From Valencia hispanica (lineage: Eukaryota > Chordata > Actinopteri > Cyprinodontiformes > Valenciidae): 64,000 nucleotides of DNA. The position numbers and the translations under genes were made by a program. Of the stretch, positions 47,821 to 59,200 are shown one piece after another. The stretch is taken from the NCBI GenBank assembly GCA_963556495.2, contig OY747716.1:47101318-47165317 (forward strand). The letters are read 5' to 3'. A model generated the notes under the pieces. The model was not told the origin of the DNA, did not search any database, and worked only from the letters and a program-made list of their open reading frames with translations. Position 1 is the first letter of the stretch, and the number at the start of each line of letters is the position of its first letter.

Positions 47821-48289
47821 AATGAGAAAATGAGATTCAGATCAATAGAATAACAATGAGATCTTGGAAACAACGCAGCCTAAATTAGCTGATCAAAGTT
47901 AGACAATAACTAATTACTAGACTGTAAACTTAAGTTTTGGACTGATGCAATCACATACTTTTAGGATGATCATATTTTGATTTCCAAAAATGAACACTCT
48001 TGGTCCAGTCTTAAAACACTTCAGTCATACTCTGTTTACTTAAAGAAGACATATTCAGAGTGTTCCTTCTCTCTGTGGTTAAATAGAATAGTTAAATAAC
48101 AAACTGCAGATCGGGTTAGACGTTGCAAAAATGTTCTGTATTAAAAATTACACTGTAACAATAACAGCTCACTTTGAAAGAAATGACAAAATCTGAACTT
48201 AGATTCTGAAAAAAATAGCATACTTTTTTTAATGGAACAGTAAAACCAGACCAGAAACATGGGAAATAAAATCGTGCATCGATTGATGT

Positions 48290-48840
48290 CCTGATGTGTT
48301 CTGGCTTTCTTCCATTTTAGTTAATCTAGTTCTTCTCCAAGTGTCTTTCTCTTTTGCCCAGACCTTTGCTTCTCATTCACTCTCTTCATGTCATCCAAGT
48401 AACTTTGGTACTTGCTGTCTAGCACTAGAAACTGACATCAGGAGCTACTTTGTGAGAGATACATTTGTCACACCACCAACTGTCCTTATGTGTACCACAA
48501 TGAGCCTCTGAGCAATGAGGGCGTGCTTTTGATTTTCCACAATTATCTCTTTGTTTATGGAAAACCCTCCCTCAACACTTGCTTGACTATGATAAAGAAC
48601 AAGGAGGATCTTCACAACATGCCAAACCTTACAAAGTGCCTTCTCTTTGCCCAGAGTCTCAAACAGTAGATTGTCCACTCTGTCTACCTTGGAGTCAAAC
48701 TCTCTAAAACTGCTCTGCTGTGCAGCAAAACTACAAAATTCCCCTAATTCACCCAGAACATCATCACATAGGGAGTCCTCAACATGGTTGGCTTCTACAA
48801 TGTAGTTCATGATCCTTTTCATTTTAGCCTGACAGATTTA
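48290..48840 (-). pseudogene. hAT-type transposase-like C-terminal fragment
   Basis: Minus-strand reading includes GELGEFCSFAAQQ, VWHVVKILLVLYHSQASVEG, GFSINKEIIVENQ and QRLIVVHI. The SQASVEGGFS block resembles the hAT C-terminal dimerisation region (usual form like AxVERxFS). After 48445 the frame breaks and a Lys/Arg/Glu-rich segment follows. No start or N-terminal domains are seen. Assignment by wording only. Confidence 0.45.
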
Positions 48841-48949
48841 TTTTGAAATGGCCATGGTCTTTGGGGCAATACACAATGCATGCTTCTTACAAGCTGATTG
48901 TTCACAGGAGCTTTGTTCTGTAGCAAATTAAATTTTTTTAAGTAAGAGC

Positions 48950-51900
48950 AGGAAAGCCACAATCTTTCATAACTCAATGAACTTTAAATAGGTATCCTTG
49001 GATTACTATTTTGAATACCTAGCTACCCAGATAAATGAGCCTATCAAAGCTCTTCTTCTAAGTTTATATAAACCAACAAAACTTAACTCTACCTTCTTTA
49101 ATGATTTCAGTGACCTTCTTTCCGTAATATGTATCGACTATGACAAATTAATCATTGTGGGGGACTTCAACATCCATACTGACACCCCCCAGGATAGACT
49201 AGTAAAACCCAGCATGTCAAACAACCAACACACAATATCCTCACATAAAAAATATCACTAAAATAGGTTTTTATCAACTAAAGAACATTGCCAGAGTCCG
49301 CCCCATTCTCTCTCAGGCCAACACGGAGACACTGATGCTTTTATCTCCAGTAGAATTGATTACTGTAATGCCCTGCTTTCTGGTCTTCCCAAAAAGAGTA
49401 TATCAGGTTTACAACTACTACAAAATTCAGCAGCACGTGTCCTGATGAAGACCAGGAGGCGGGAGCACATTACACCGGTCTTAGAATCATTGCATTGGAT
49501 CCCCGTACATTTCAGGATCGACTTTAAGTTTTTTTTTAATGGTTTTTAAGTGTCTTAATGGTCTTGGGCCTTCTTATCTCTCTGAACTGCTTTTACCACA
49601 TAAACCTTCGCGGTCTCTGCGCTCCTCTGGCAGCCGTCTCCTTGTCACCCCAAAAGTCAGGACACACACTCATGGTGAGGCGTCTTTCTGTTATTATGGC
49701 CCTCACCTGTGGAACAGGCTGCCAGAGAACCTCAGGGCTGCAGAGAACGTTCATGTTTTTAAGAGCAGGCTCAAGACTCACCTTTTTAGCTTAGCCTTTA
49801 ACTGATTATTATTTATTACTGTCTGTTTAATTGTTTTGCATGTTTTATATGATTATATTTTTATCAGTTTTACTATTTAATCTTAGCACATTAATTTACT
49901 GTTTCTTTTTATACTTTAATTTATCTTAATCCCCGTTCCAGTGTTTCCTCTGTGGGAGCCCTCTGCCCCGGGAGCGGTGGTCGGCTGTAGCTGCCTGGGT
50001 GCTCTCCAGGTGGAGTTTGGGTGGAGGTGGGGGTCTTGGCCTTGCCTCCACTGGGTGCCCTGTGTCGGTGCCTCGGCTGCTGTTTTTAATCTACTGCTGC
50101 CGGGGCAGATGGCTCCTCTGATGGCGTTTCCTTGCATGGTTCATCTACACTCGGCCCAATGTCCTTTGAACTTCTTCTTAATTGTGTGTGTGCATGGGAG
50201 ATGGGTTGGGGGGGGGGGTATAACTGTGACCATGCTTTTAAATCTGTGGGGGAGGGAAGGGAAGGTGGTTTTATGTGGGGTCATTTTAATCTGTAAAGCA
50301 CTTTCTGATGTGATGCAACTTCTTGTATGAAAAGCGCTTTATAAATAAAGTTTGATTTGATTTGATTGATTTGAATAGAGGACACACTCTGGACTTAATT
50401 ATCTGCAAAAGTTTAACTATATCTGACATCTCGGTAATTGATATTGCACTATCTGATCATTTCTGTGTTTTCTTTGAAAGTACCATCTCTGCTAAACTAT
50501 CTAGCCACAGTGAGACCACTGTAAAAAAGTGTTTTGTCTGGGACAGCTCACTGGAAACCTTTAAAGGGATTTACCCTTCCACCACATCCCCCTCATCTCC
50601 CAACTCCAACTCAGTAAACAAGCTGGTAGATAATTTCTCAGACATCATTGATTCCATTGCTCCAACTAAAGTGAAAGTAGTCTCAGGTAGAAAGAAGTCT
50701 CCATGGACAAGCAATCCACTGGTACGTACTGAAAAAAGGGAGTGTCAAACGAGTTTCGAGAAAATGGCAGAAAGCTTGACTCCAGGTTCACTGTGAGAAC
50801 TACAAAGTGAGACTGAACAGATATCAGTGAACTTCAAAAGCTACACGGGAATCTTTCTTCTCTGAAATCATTAACAAAAACATTAATAATGCACAGACTC
50901 AATTTGCAACAGTGGAAAGACTAACTAATCCTCCAGTGACAGTAGCTCCTGAATTAAATTCTACCAGGGCCTGCAATGAATTTGCCAGCTTTTTCACTGA
51001 AAAGATTCTAACAATTAGACGGTTGGTCTGTACCTCATAATCGAACCCACTAACATTGTAATCCCCAATCAAAACAAATGTAGAGAACATGTCAGAATTC
51101 CATGAATTAAACAAAAAAACTTTGAAGAAATCATTAACCAACTAAGCTCCTCCTCTTGCTTTCTTAATATCCTACCCACAGCTTTCATTAGGAAAGTTTT
51201 CCCTGTCATTGGGTCTGATCTGATTCAAATAGTGAACTCATCCCTCCTGTCAGGTGTCTTCCCCCAGGCTTTTAAAACAGCAGTTATTAAACCACTGCTA
51301 AAGAAGAATAATCTGGACATGTTAATGCAGAACTACAGGCCAATCTCGAATCTTCCATTCATCAGTAAAGTGATTGAAAAGTTGTTTCAGCAGTTAAATG
51401 GCTTCCTAACAATGACCATCTGCTTTGATGTTTTTCAGTCTGGTAACTGAGAGAATGCCCTCGTCAAAGTGTTCAATGACATTTGCATAAATACAGACTG
51501 TGGTAGAACCACAGTGCTGGTTCTGTTTGACCTCAGTGCAGCATTTAACACTGTTGATCATGATGTACTATTGGAACAACTGGAGAGCTTGGTCTGACTC
51601 TCTGGTACAGTACTTGGCTGGTTTGAGTCTTACCTAAAGTAAATGCATCGAGCAAATCAATGGATGTGCCATAATGTTCTCCAGCTGAACAGAAACAAAA
51701 CAGAAGTAATTTTTTTTGGACCTAAAGAGGAATGATTAACTGTCAGCACACAGCTTCAGTAAATACAACTAGAAACTACTGATCAGGCCTGGAATCTAGG
51801 TGTAGTAATGGACTCAGACCTGATCCTCCTGGGTCACATAAAGGCAATAACAAGGTCAGCGTTCTATCACCTGAAGAACATTTCTAGTATTAAAGGACTG

Positions 51901-52352
51901 ATGTCGCAACAGGATCTAGAAAAACGGTCAATCAGATAAAAAAAAAGGTCAATCAGATAACTGCAGCTGATCCAGAACGCTGCTGCTCGTGTTCCTCACT
52001 AGAACCAGGAAAGTAGAGCACATCACCCCAGTTCTAAAGTCCTTACACTGGCTCCCTGTAGCTCAGAGAATAGACTTCTAAATACTTTTACTGGTTTATA
52101 AATCAATGAATGGCTTAGCACCAAAGTATGTTGAAGATCTACTGTTACTGTACCAACCCCCGACCACTCAGGTCCTCTTTTTCCAGTCTACTCAATATTC
52201 CTAGAATTAGAACCAAACATGGAGAAACAGCTTTCAATTTATACGCTTCTCTAATCTAGAATAAACTTCCAGAAAACTGCAAAGCTGCTGAAACACTGAG
52301 TTCTTTTAAGTCACGGGTAAAAAGCCATTTGTTTAGAGCTGCCTTTGAGTAA
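48950..52352 (+). mobile_element. L2-type LINE, second copy, decayed and interrupted
   Basis: Same family as 9600-14296. ORF2 pieces: [22 protein letters not shown] (49003-49200), [12 protein letters not shown] to LSDHFCVFFES (50368-50480), [19 protein letters not shown] (50660-50730), [20 protein letters not shown] (51232), and QHY-less RT parts to 52352. A deletion near 51640 removes the CGVPQG and YADD blocks. It shares the TAA after RIDF with the other copy (52079-52081). A younger LINE 3' end lies inside it. Confidence 0.85.
49237..50373 (+). mobile_element. 5'-truncated LINE nested in the L2 copy
   Basis: RT C-terminus ([36 protein letters not shown]) and end block ([35 protein letters not shown]), then a GC-rich 3' UTR and a terminal TTTGATTTGATTTGATTGA repeat. 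A 4-bp duplication AATA (49234-49237, 50374-50377) flanks it, and the host LINE resumes directly afterwards. The same UTR occurs inverted at 20892. Confidence 0.8.
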
Positions 52353-52389
52353 TGTTTTTATGTATCAAATGTTTTGTGTGAGCTTTTTG

Positions 52390-53420
52390 CTGTATTGCTG
52401 TTATTACTTCTGTGTGGACAACATCATTCCCACCAGAACAGTGAGATGCTTCCCTAATAACAATCCCTGGATCACCAGTGACCTGAAGGAACTGCTAAAC
52501 AAGAAAAAAAGAGCTTTCAGGGATGGCAAAGAGGCATACAGGAAGAAGCACTCTAAAGAGGAACAATATCAGAGATGTCTGGTCAGGAATGAAAAAAAAA
52601 CACAGGCTTTAAGCACAGGAAGGAATGGATTGATGGATGTCTGGACAGAGCCAATGAACTGAACACATTCTTCAACAGGTTCAGTTCAGGATCTAGCTCA
52701 GCATCCCCCTCTCCTGTTCCCAGCCAAACAGACATCCCACCCTCCTCTGATCAACAGCTTCCCTCTTACACCTCCGATGTTTTATCCTTTACCTCAGCCA
52801 TGTACTCTTCTGATTCCACAAGTTTGTCTTCAACCAAGTCAGGAGATGATGCCACCCCCTTTGCCTCCCCCTCCCACTTGTCTGTCTCCAAAGGTCAGGT
52901 GAAAAGGCAGCTGGAGAAACTGAGACTGCAAGGCTGCAGGTAGACCTGTTGCCCTGACATCCCACATTATAAAGAAAGACCCCTGTTGGACATCTGAATA
53001 AGCAAACAAGAACCTATCAGGATCCGCTGCAGTTTGCTTCTCGCTGTGGAGTTGGAGTTGAAGACGCCATCATACACCTGCTTCAACCAACCCACTGTCA
53101 TCTGGAAAAAGCAGGCAGCACTGTGAGGATCATGTTCTTTGATTTCTCCAGTGCATTTAACACAATTCGGCCTGATTTGCTTTGTTAGAAACTCCTGAAG
53201 ACACAGGTGGAGCCCTCAACAATCGCCTGGATCAAGGACTACCTGACCAACAGACCACAATTTGTGAGACTGAAGAATTGTGTGTCAAACCAGGTGGTCA
53301 GCAGCACAGGAGCACCACAGGGGACCGTACTCTCACCATTCCTTTTCACTCTGTACACCTCAGACTTCCAGTATAAATCAGAGTTTTCCCATCTGACAAA
53401 CCATATACATTAGAATTCTC
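52390..53420 (+). mobile_element. Rex1-like LINE fragment, second copy
   Basis: NPWITSDLKELLNKKKRAFRDG (52465-52530) is the linker between endonuclease and RT. AGSTVRIMFFDFSSAFNTI (about 53110-53165) and FVRLKNCVSNQVVSSTGAPQ, GTVLSPFLFTLYTSDF (to 53400) are RT blocks. Several frames and deletions; same type as 2570-3530. Confidence 0.75.
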
Positions 53421-53424
53421 ACCA

Positions 53425-53810
53425 GATATTTCAGTACTCTTCTTTTGAGCAACTTATAAAATGTATCAAACTTTGCAGAGATAATGTCCACATGTTGTAT
53501 TTACATTTTTTTGAGTAACCACTGCCATTCAAGCAATATCCATTGAGTTTTTCAATATAAAACATGTTTGTTTTTTTAAGCGGAGCAAAGAAAAATAAAT
53601 TTCTGCTGTGTTCCATCTCCTGTTTTTCCTAACCAGTAACAGATAACATGTGCAAGGATACATCTATCAATTCTACTCAATGTTACCTTTTCAATGACAC
53701 CATAATGGTTTAAATACTCCTTTTGGTTGCGGAAATATACTAATTTTTCATTTATAAGCATTTTTCGAGAAACAGGCTTTCAAAAGAGGCCTAGGCTATA
53801 AGGGGTTAAC
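53425..53810. other. No gene recognised
   Basis: AT-rich sequence between two LINE fragments. Short minus-strand ORFs (about 61 codons) show no domain. Confidence 0.4.
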
Positions 53811-53964
53811 ATAGTCAAATACTTTTGAAGTATCAAAAAAACATGTAATTAAAGTGGTGTTATGTCTACTGTACAGATCCAAGATTTCCTTCAGTGCAAA
53901 AATGCACATATATGTGCCTAGCTTGGATTTAAATCCGGATGGATTGTCAGATGTAATAAAAAAC

Positions 53965-54460
53965 TAGTAGCCTAGCTTTTGCCAGACTAAGTTCAAGATT
54001 GAACTAGTCTGGTGAGTCTGCCATGTAATTTCTACTGCACAAGAGGCGTGACCAACGGGCATAGTTCAAATGACTCTGTACGCAATTGGATAGAGCATTC
54101 ACCAATCAGACCATCGATCCAGGTGACGCGAAACTCCAGGCAGGAAACTAGTCAACAAACGTGGATAGTTTGTAGGATTGCGGTCTGCAGAAGCAGAAAT
54201 GCGACAGCAGCGTCAACGGATAGCTGTGCTCTGGTGGCTGCCATGAAAAATGTAAACAACAAGCTGCTTCCTGACTTTTCCATCCCTTCTCTGACGTCAT
54301 CGTTTTTAACCCACCAATAGCGCGCAAGGCGGATAAGCCCGGTTGTGATTTGTTCCAGAAAAACTGGATAGGCAGTAGCAGTAGTTTAATGTGTGGGTTT
54401 CCAGACTGATCTGGAGGGGAGAATCAAACTGCCGTCAGATCAGGCTGGCGAAAGCCAGGC
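53965..54460. mobile_element. MITE in the LINE RT region, 496 bp
   Basis: Flanked by the 8-bp TAAAAAAC at 53957-53964 and 54461-54468. Ends share GCCTAGCTTTTGCCAG against GCCTGGCTTTCGCCAG (reverse complement of the right end), with five extra bases on the left. Removing it and one duplication rejoins the LINE reading (ILTSF..). hAT-like by duplication length. Confidence 0.7.
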
Positions 54461-54571
54461 TAAAAAACTTGTTAAAATAGCCCTCTCCAGAACCTTGGAC
54501 AGGGTACTGGCCAGGGCAATGGGCCTTGATATTTTTCTTGCCTGCTGTATCCTTTATAATAGGCACTAGAA

Positions 54572-55322
54572 CAGTGTTTCTCAAACTTTTTTGTATCATT
54601 CCCCACTTTGGACAAAGGAGCATACACAAGCCCCCCATGCTTTTATCGCCCCAACAGAATGCTGACCATGCCTGATTTTTAAAGTGTTTTATTTATTTAA
54701 ATAGCCGAGTTAGTCTACAAGTTTTTAAAGGTATAAAATAGTTGGAAAAAGGGGTTGCGCACTGGTATTAAACCGGCTCAGAAATATATGCTGTTAGTAG
54801 TTGCTACATGTAGAACTTCAGCTCACAGTTGGAGAAAATAAAAGTTGTAGTTTTATCAAATTTAAAGAGCTTTCAAAAGTACTAAATAAAAAAATAATTA
54901 AATAATTAAAGAGCAAGATACTCACCCCTGTATTTCCTCCGTGGTTGACAGTGTGACTTATCTTACTCTGAAACGTTCCCTGATCTTTTAAGATATTTGT
55001 ACATTTTGTAGATGGAATCTCTGATAATGCGGCTACTTCAGCTTGTTTTGTTCTGCTGCGATATATTCCAACGTCAAACTCCCAGCCCGATGTTCCAGGT
55101 CCCGGTTCTGTTTACAATGATGATCACAATTGCTAATTTATTTGAGTGTGTTTAATTTTGTGAGAGGGGGGAGCTGGTTGATTTAATTTACAGTGCAGTG
55201 AAACATTCACTATGACAGAATTTAGGGGGGAAAAACTATTTAAATCCCATTGATGTCACGCCCCACCTGCAATACCTCTACGCCCCACTAGTGGGGGTCG
55301 CCCCATAGTTTGAGAACCACTG
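54572..55322. mobile_element. hAT-like non-autonomous element, 751 bp
   Basis: Perfect 8-bp target duplication CACTAGAA (54564-54571, 55323-55330). Terminal inverted repeats CAGTGTTTCTCAAACT and CAGTGGTTCTCAAACT. No ORF. It interrupts the minus-strand LINE. Confidence 0.88.
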
Positions 55323-56227
55323 CACTAGAACAACAGAAAGCATAGAATTTGGTCAAATGCAATGAGTGAAAACCCCCATAAAACAAATAGCCAACAAATG
55401 CTACTTGCTAACTTTACATCCTCAGCAAATATTTTGTCAGCACCACATGATTTCTTTTCCTTAACTTTCATCACAATGTCAGACTTTTTGTACCGAAATT
55501 GTAACGTCCTTATTTTTCTCTACATCATCTACAACAGGAGGATTGCTTTAAAAACAGTCAAACAATTCATAAAAGTGTTTATGCCATAACTGAGTCATTT
55601 CCTCCGATCCATTTGCCCCATTTACATTTGTTGGCAAGGGTATTTTGCACGTATTTATTTTTCTGATTACCTTCCAGAATGCAGTAGGGCTATCATTTTG
55701 TAGTTTCTTTGCTAATGATTGACGTCTCAGTGAGTCGACATTCTGTTTCATGAAGCACAAAGCGCGTTTTACCTTGGCGTTGGAATATTTTAGTATTTGA
55801 ATGATGGGCCCACTTTAGGTTTGCCTAATTCAGTCCACAGTTTAAAAGGTCTTCAGGCTTCGGCATGGAGATCCTCTACATGTTCATTCCAGCCTGGCTT
55901 GGTTTTATACTTTATATTTTTGTAAAGGGGCCTAGTTGAGATAAGTAGATGATCTACAATTGCCTCACAAAGAATGCACAGTACTGCACCATGTTGCATA
56001 TTCTAACAACTTATGTCACAATGCCTAATTGCGCTATTTGACAGCGTAATATTACTTAGCAGAGCATCAGACCAGCTGCAGTACCAATAGAGAGCCTGCT
56101 CAGTTAAGCTGTCTTTTTCTTCTTGTATATCAGTTTTTATAGGCAAAACAGCTGGTAGATCACCTACATTTATCTTAATGCAAATGGGTGGGTGTATGAT
56201 CCGATATAGCAAAGTCATATTTTATGC

Positions 56228-56281
56228 TGATTTCTTCTAATGACTCATGTGCAGATGCACATGAGTCATTAGAAGAAATCA
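56228..56281. repeat. Perfect palindrome at the array edge
   Basis: Two 26-bp arms with a 2-base spacer: left arm TGATTTCTTCTAATGACTCA then TGTGCA; the right arm is its exact reverse complement. The left arm is LINE coding sequence on the minus strand (HESLEEIS). The right arm is an inverted copy that leads directly into the octamer array. Contains CTCATGTGC, close to the array unit. Confidence 0.93.
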
Positions 56282-59200
56282 TGTGACCGTGTGATCATGT
56301 GACCATGTGATCATGTGACCATGTGATCATGTGACCATGTGACCGTGTGAACGTGTTATCATGTGACCATGTGACCATGAGATCATGAGAACATGTGACC
56401 ATGTGATCATATGACCATGTAACCATGTGACTATGTGACCGTGTGACCATGTCACTGTGTGATCATGTGACAGTGCGACCATGTGACCGTGTGACCGTGT
56501 TATCATGTGATCATGAGACCATGTGATCATATGACCATGTGACCATGTGATCATGTGACCATGTGACAGTGTAATCATGTGACCATGTGATCATGTGACC
56601 ATGTGATCATGTGACCATGTGACCATGTGACCTTGCGACCATGTGATCATGTGACCGTGTGACCATGTGATCATGTGACCATGTGATCATGAGACCATGT
56701 TACCATGTGATCATGTGACCGTGTTATCATGTGACCATGTGACCATGTGATCATGAGACCATGTGACCATGTGACCGTGTGACCGTGTTATCATGTGAAC
56801 ATGTGACCATGTGATCATGAGACCATGTGACCATGTGACCATGTGACCATGTGATCATGTGACGGTGTGACAGTGTAATCATGTGACCATGTGATCATGT
56901 GACCATGTGACCGTGTGATCATGTGACCATATGACCGTGCGACAATGTGACCATGTGACCGTGTGACCTTGTTATCATGTGACCATGTGATCATGTGACC
57001 ATGTGATCATGTGACCGTGTGACCATGTGATCATGTGACCATGTGACCATGTGACCGTGTTATCATGAGACCATGTGACCATGTGATCATGTGACCATGT
57101 GATCATATGACCATGTAACCATGTGACTATGTGACCGTGTGACCATGTCAACGTGTGATCATGTGACAGTGCGACCGAGCAACCGTGTGACCGTGTTATC
57201 ATGTGACAATGTGATCATGATACCATGTGACCATGTGACCATGTGATCATGTGACCGTGTGACAGTGTAATCATTTGACCATGTGATCATGTGACCATGT
57301 GACCTTGCGACCATGTGACCATGTGATCGTGTGACCATGTGACCGTGCGACCATGTGACCATGTGACCGTGCGACCATGTGACCATATGACCATGTGACC
57401 GTGCGACCATGTGACCAGTTGGCCGTGCGATCATGTGACCATGTGATCATTTGACCATTTGATCATGTGACCATGTGACCGTGCGACCATGTGAACATGT
57501 GACCATGTGACCGTGCGACCATGTGACCGTGTGACCATGTGATCGTGTGACCGTGTGATCATGTAACCATGGGATCATGTGATCATGTAACCATGTGACC
57601 ATGTGGCCGTGGGAACATGTGACCATGTGACCGTGCGACCATATGACCATGTGACCGTGTGATCATGTGATCATGTGACCATGTGACCGTGCGACCATGT
57701 GACCATGTGACCGTGCGACCATGTGACCATGTGACCTTGCGACCATGTGATCATGTGACCGTGTGATCATGTGACCGTGCAACCATGTGACCATGTGACC
57801 ATCTGATCATTTGACCATGTGACCGTGCGACCATGTGACCATGAGACCGTGTGATCATGTGACCATGTTACAGTGTGATCATGTGACCATGTGACCGTGC
57901 GACCATGTGACCATGTGACCATGTGACCGTGCGACCATGTGACCATGTGACCTTGCGACCATGTGATCATGTGACCATGTGATCATGTGACCGTGCAACC
58001 ATGTGACCATCTGATCATTTGACCATGTGACCGTGCGACCATGTGACCATGAGACCGTGTGATCATGTGACCATGTTACAGTGCGATCATGTGACCATGT
58101 GATCATGTGACCATGGGATCATTTGACCATGTGACCGAGCGACGATGTGATCGTGTGACCGTGTGATCATGTGACCATGGGATCATGTGACCATGTGACC
58201 GAGCGACCGTGTGGCCGTGCGATCGTGTGACCGTGACCATGTGATCATGTGACCATATGATCATGTGACCATGTGATCATGTGACCGTGCAACCATGTGA
58301 CCATGTGACCATCTGATCATTTGACCATGTGACCGTGCGACCATGTGACCATGAGACCGTGTGATCATGTGACCATGTTACAGTGTGATCATGTGACCAT
58401 GTGACCGTGTTACCGTGTGACCATGTGATCGCGTGACCATGTGACCATGTGACCGTGCGACCATGTGACCATGAGACCGTGCGACCATGTGGCCGTGCGA
58501 TCGTGTGACCGTGTGACCATGTGACCATGTGACCATGTGATCATGTGATCATGTGACTATGTGACCATGTGATCATGCGACCATGTGACCATGTGATCAT
58601 GCAACCATGTGACCATGTGACCGTGTGACCATGTGACCGTGCGACCATGTGACCAGTTGGCCGTGCGATCATGTGACCATGTGATCATGTGACCATGTGA
58701 CCGTGCAACCATGTGACCATGTGACCATGTGACCGTGCGACCATGTGACCGTGTGACCATGTGATCACGTGACCATGTGACCATGTGGCCGTGCGACCAT
58801 GTGACAGTGTGACCGTGCGACCGTGCGACCATGTGATCACGTGACCATGTGATCATGTGACCATGTGACCGTGCGACCACGTGACCGTGTGACCATGCGA
58901 CCGCGTGACCATGTGACCTTGTGACCGTGTGACCATGTGACCATGTGACCATGTGATCGCGTGACCATGTGACCATGTGACCATGTGACCGTGTGAGCAT
59001 GTGACCATGTGACCATGTGAAAATGTGATCATGTGACCATGTGATCATGTAACCATGTGACCATGTGGCCGTGCGATCATGTGACCATGTGACCGTGCGA
59101 CCATATGACCATGTAACCGTGTGATCATGTGACCATGTGACCGTGCGACCATGTGACCATGTGACCATGTGACCGTGCGACCATGTGACCATGTGACCAT

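Larger units (their letters stand above)
47092..48285. mobile_element. Fold-back structure with about 85-bp inverted ends
   Basis: Left arm 47092-47177 and right arm about 48200-48280 are inverted copies: GTTTCTGGTCTGGTTTTAC against GTAAAACCAGACCAGAAAC, and CAGAATCTAA against TTAGATTCTG, with AAAAAGCATACTA/TAGCATACTTTTTT. The interior holds a SINE-like copy and a Tc1 remnant. Probably a non-autonomous DNA transposon loaded with later insertions. Confidence 0.65.

Noticed and set aside
54012..54320. 102-codon ORF near 54 kb
   Set aside because: It lies entirely in a MITE bounded by the 8-bp duplication TAAAAAAC.
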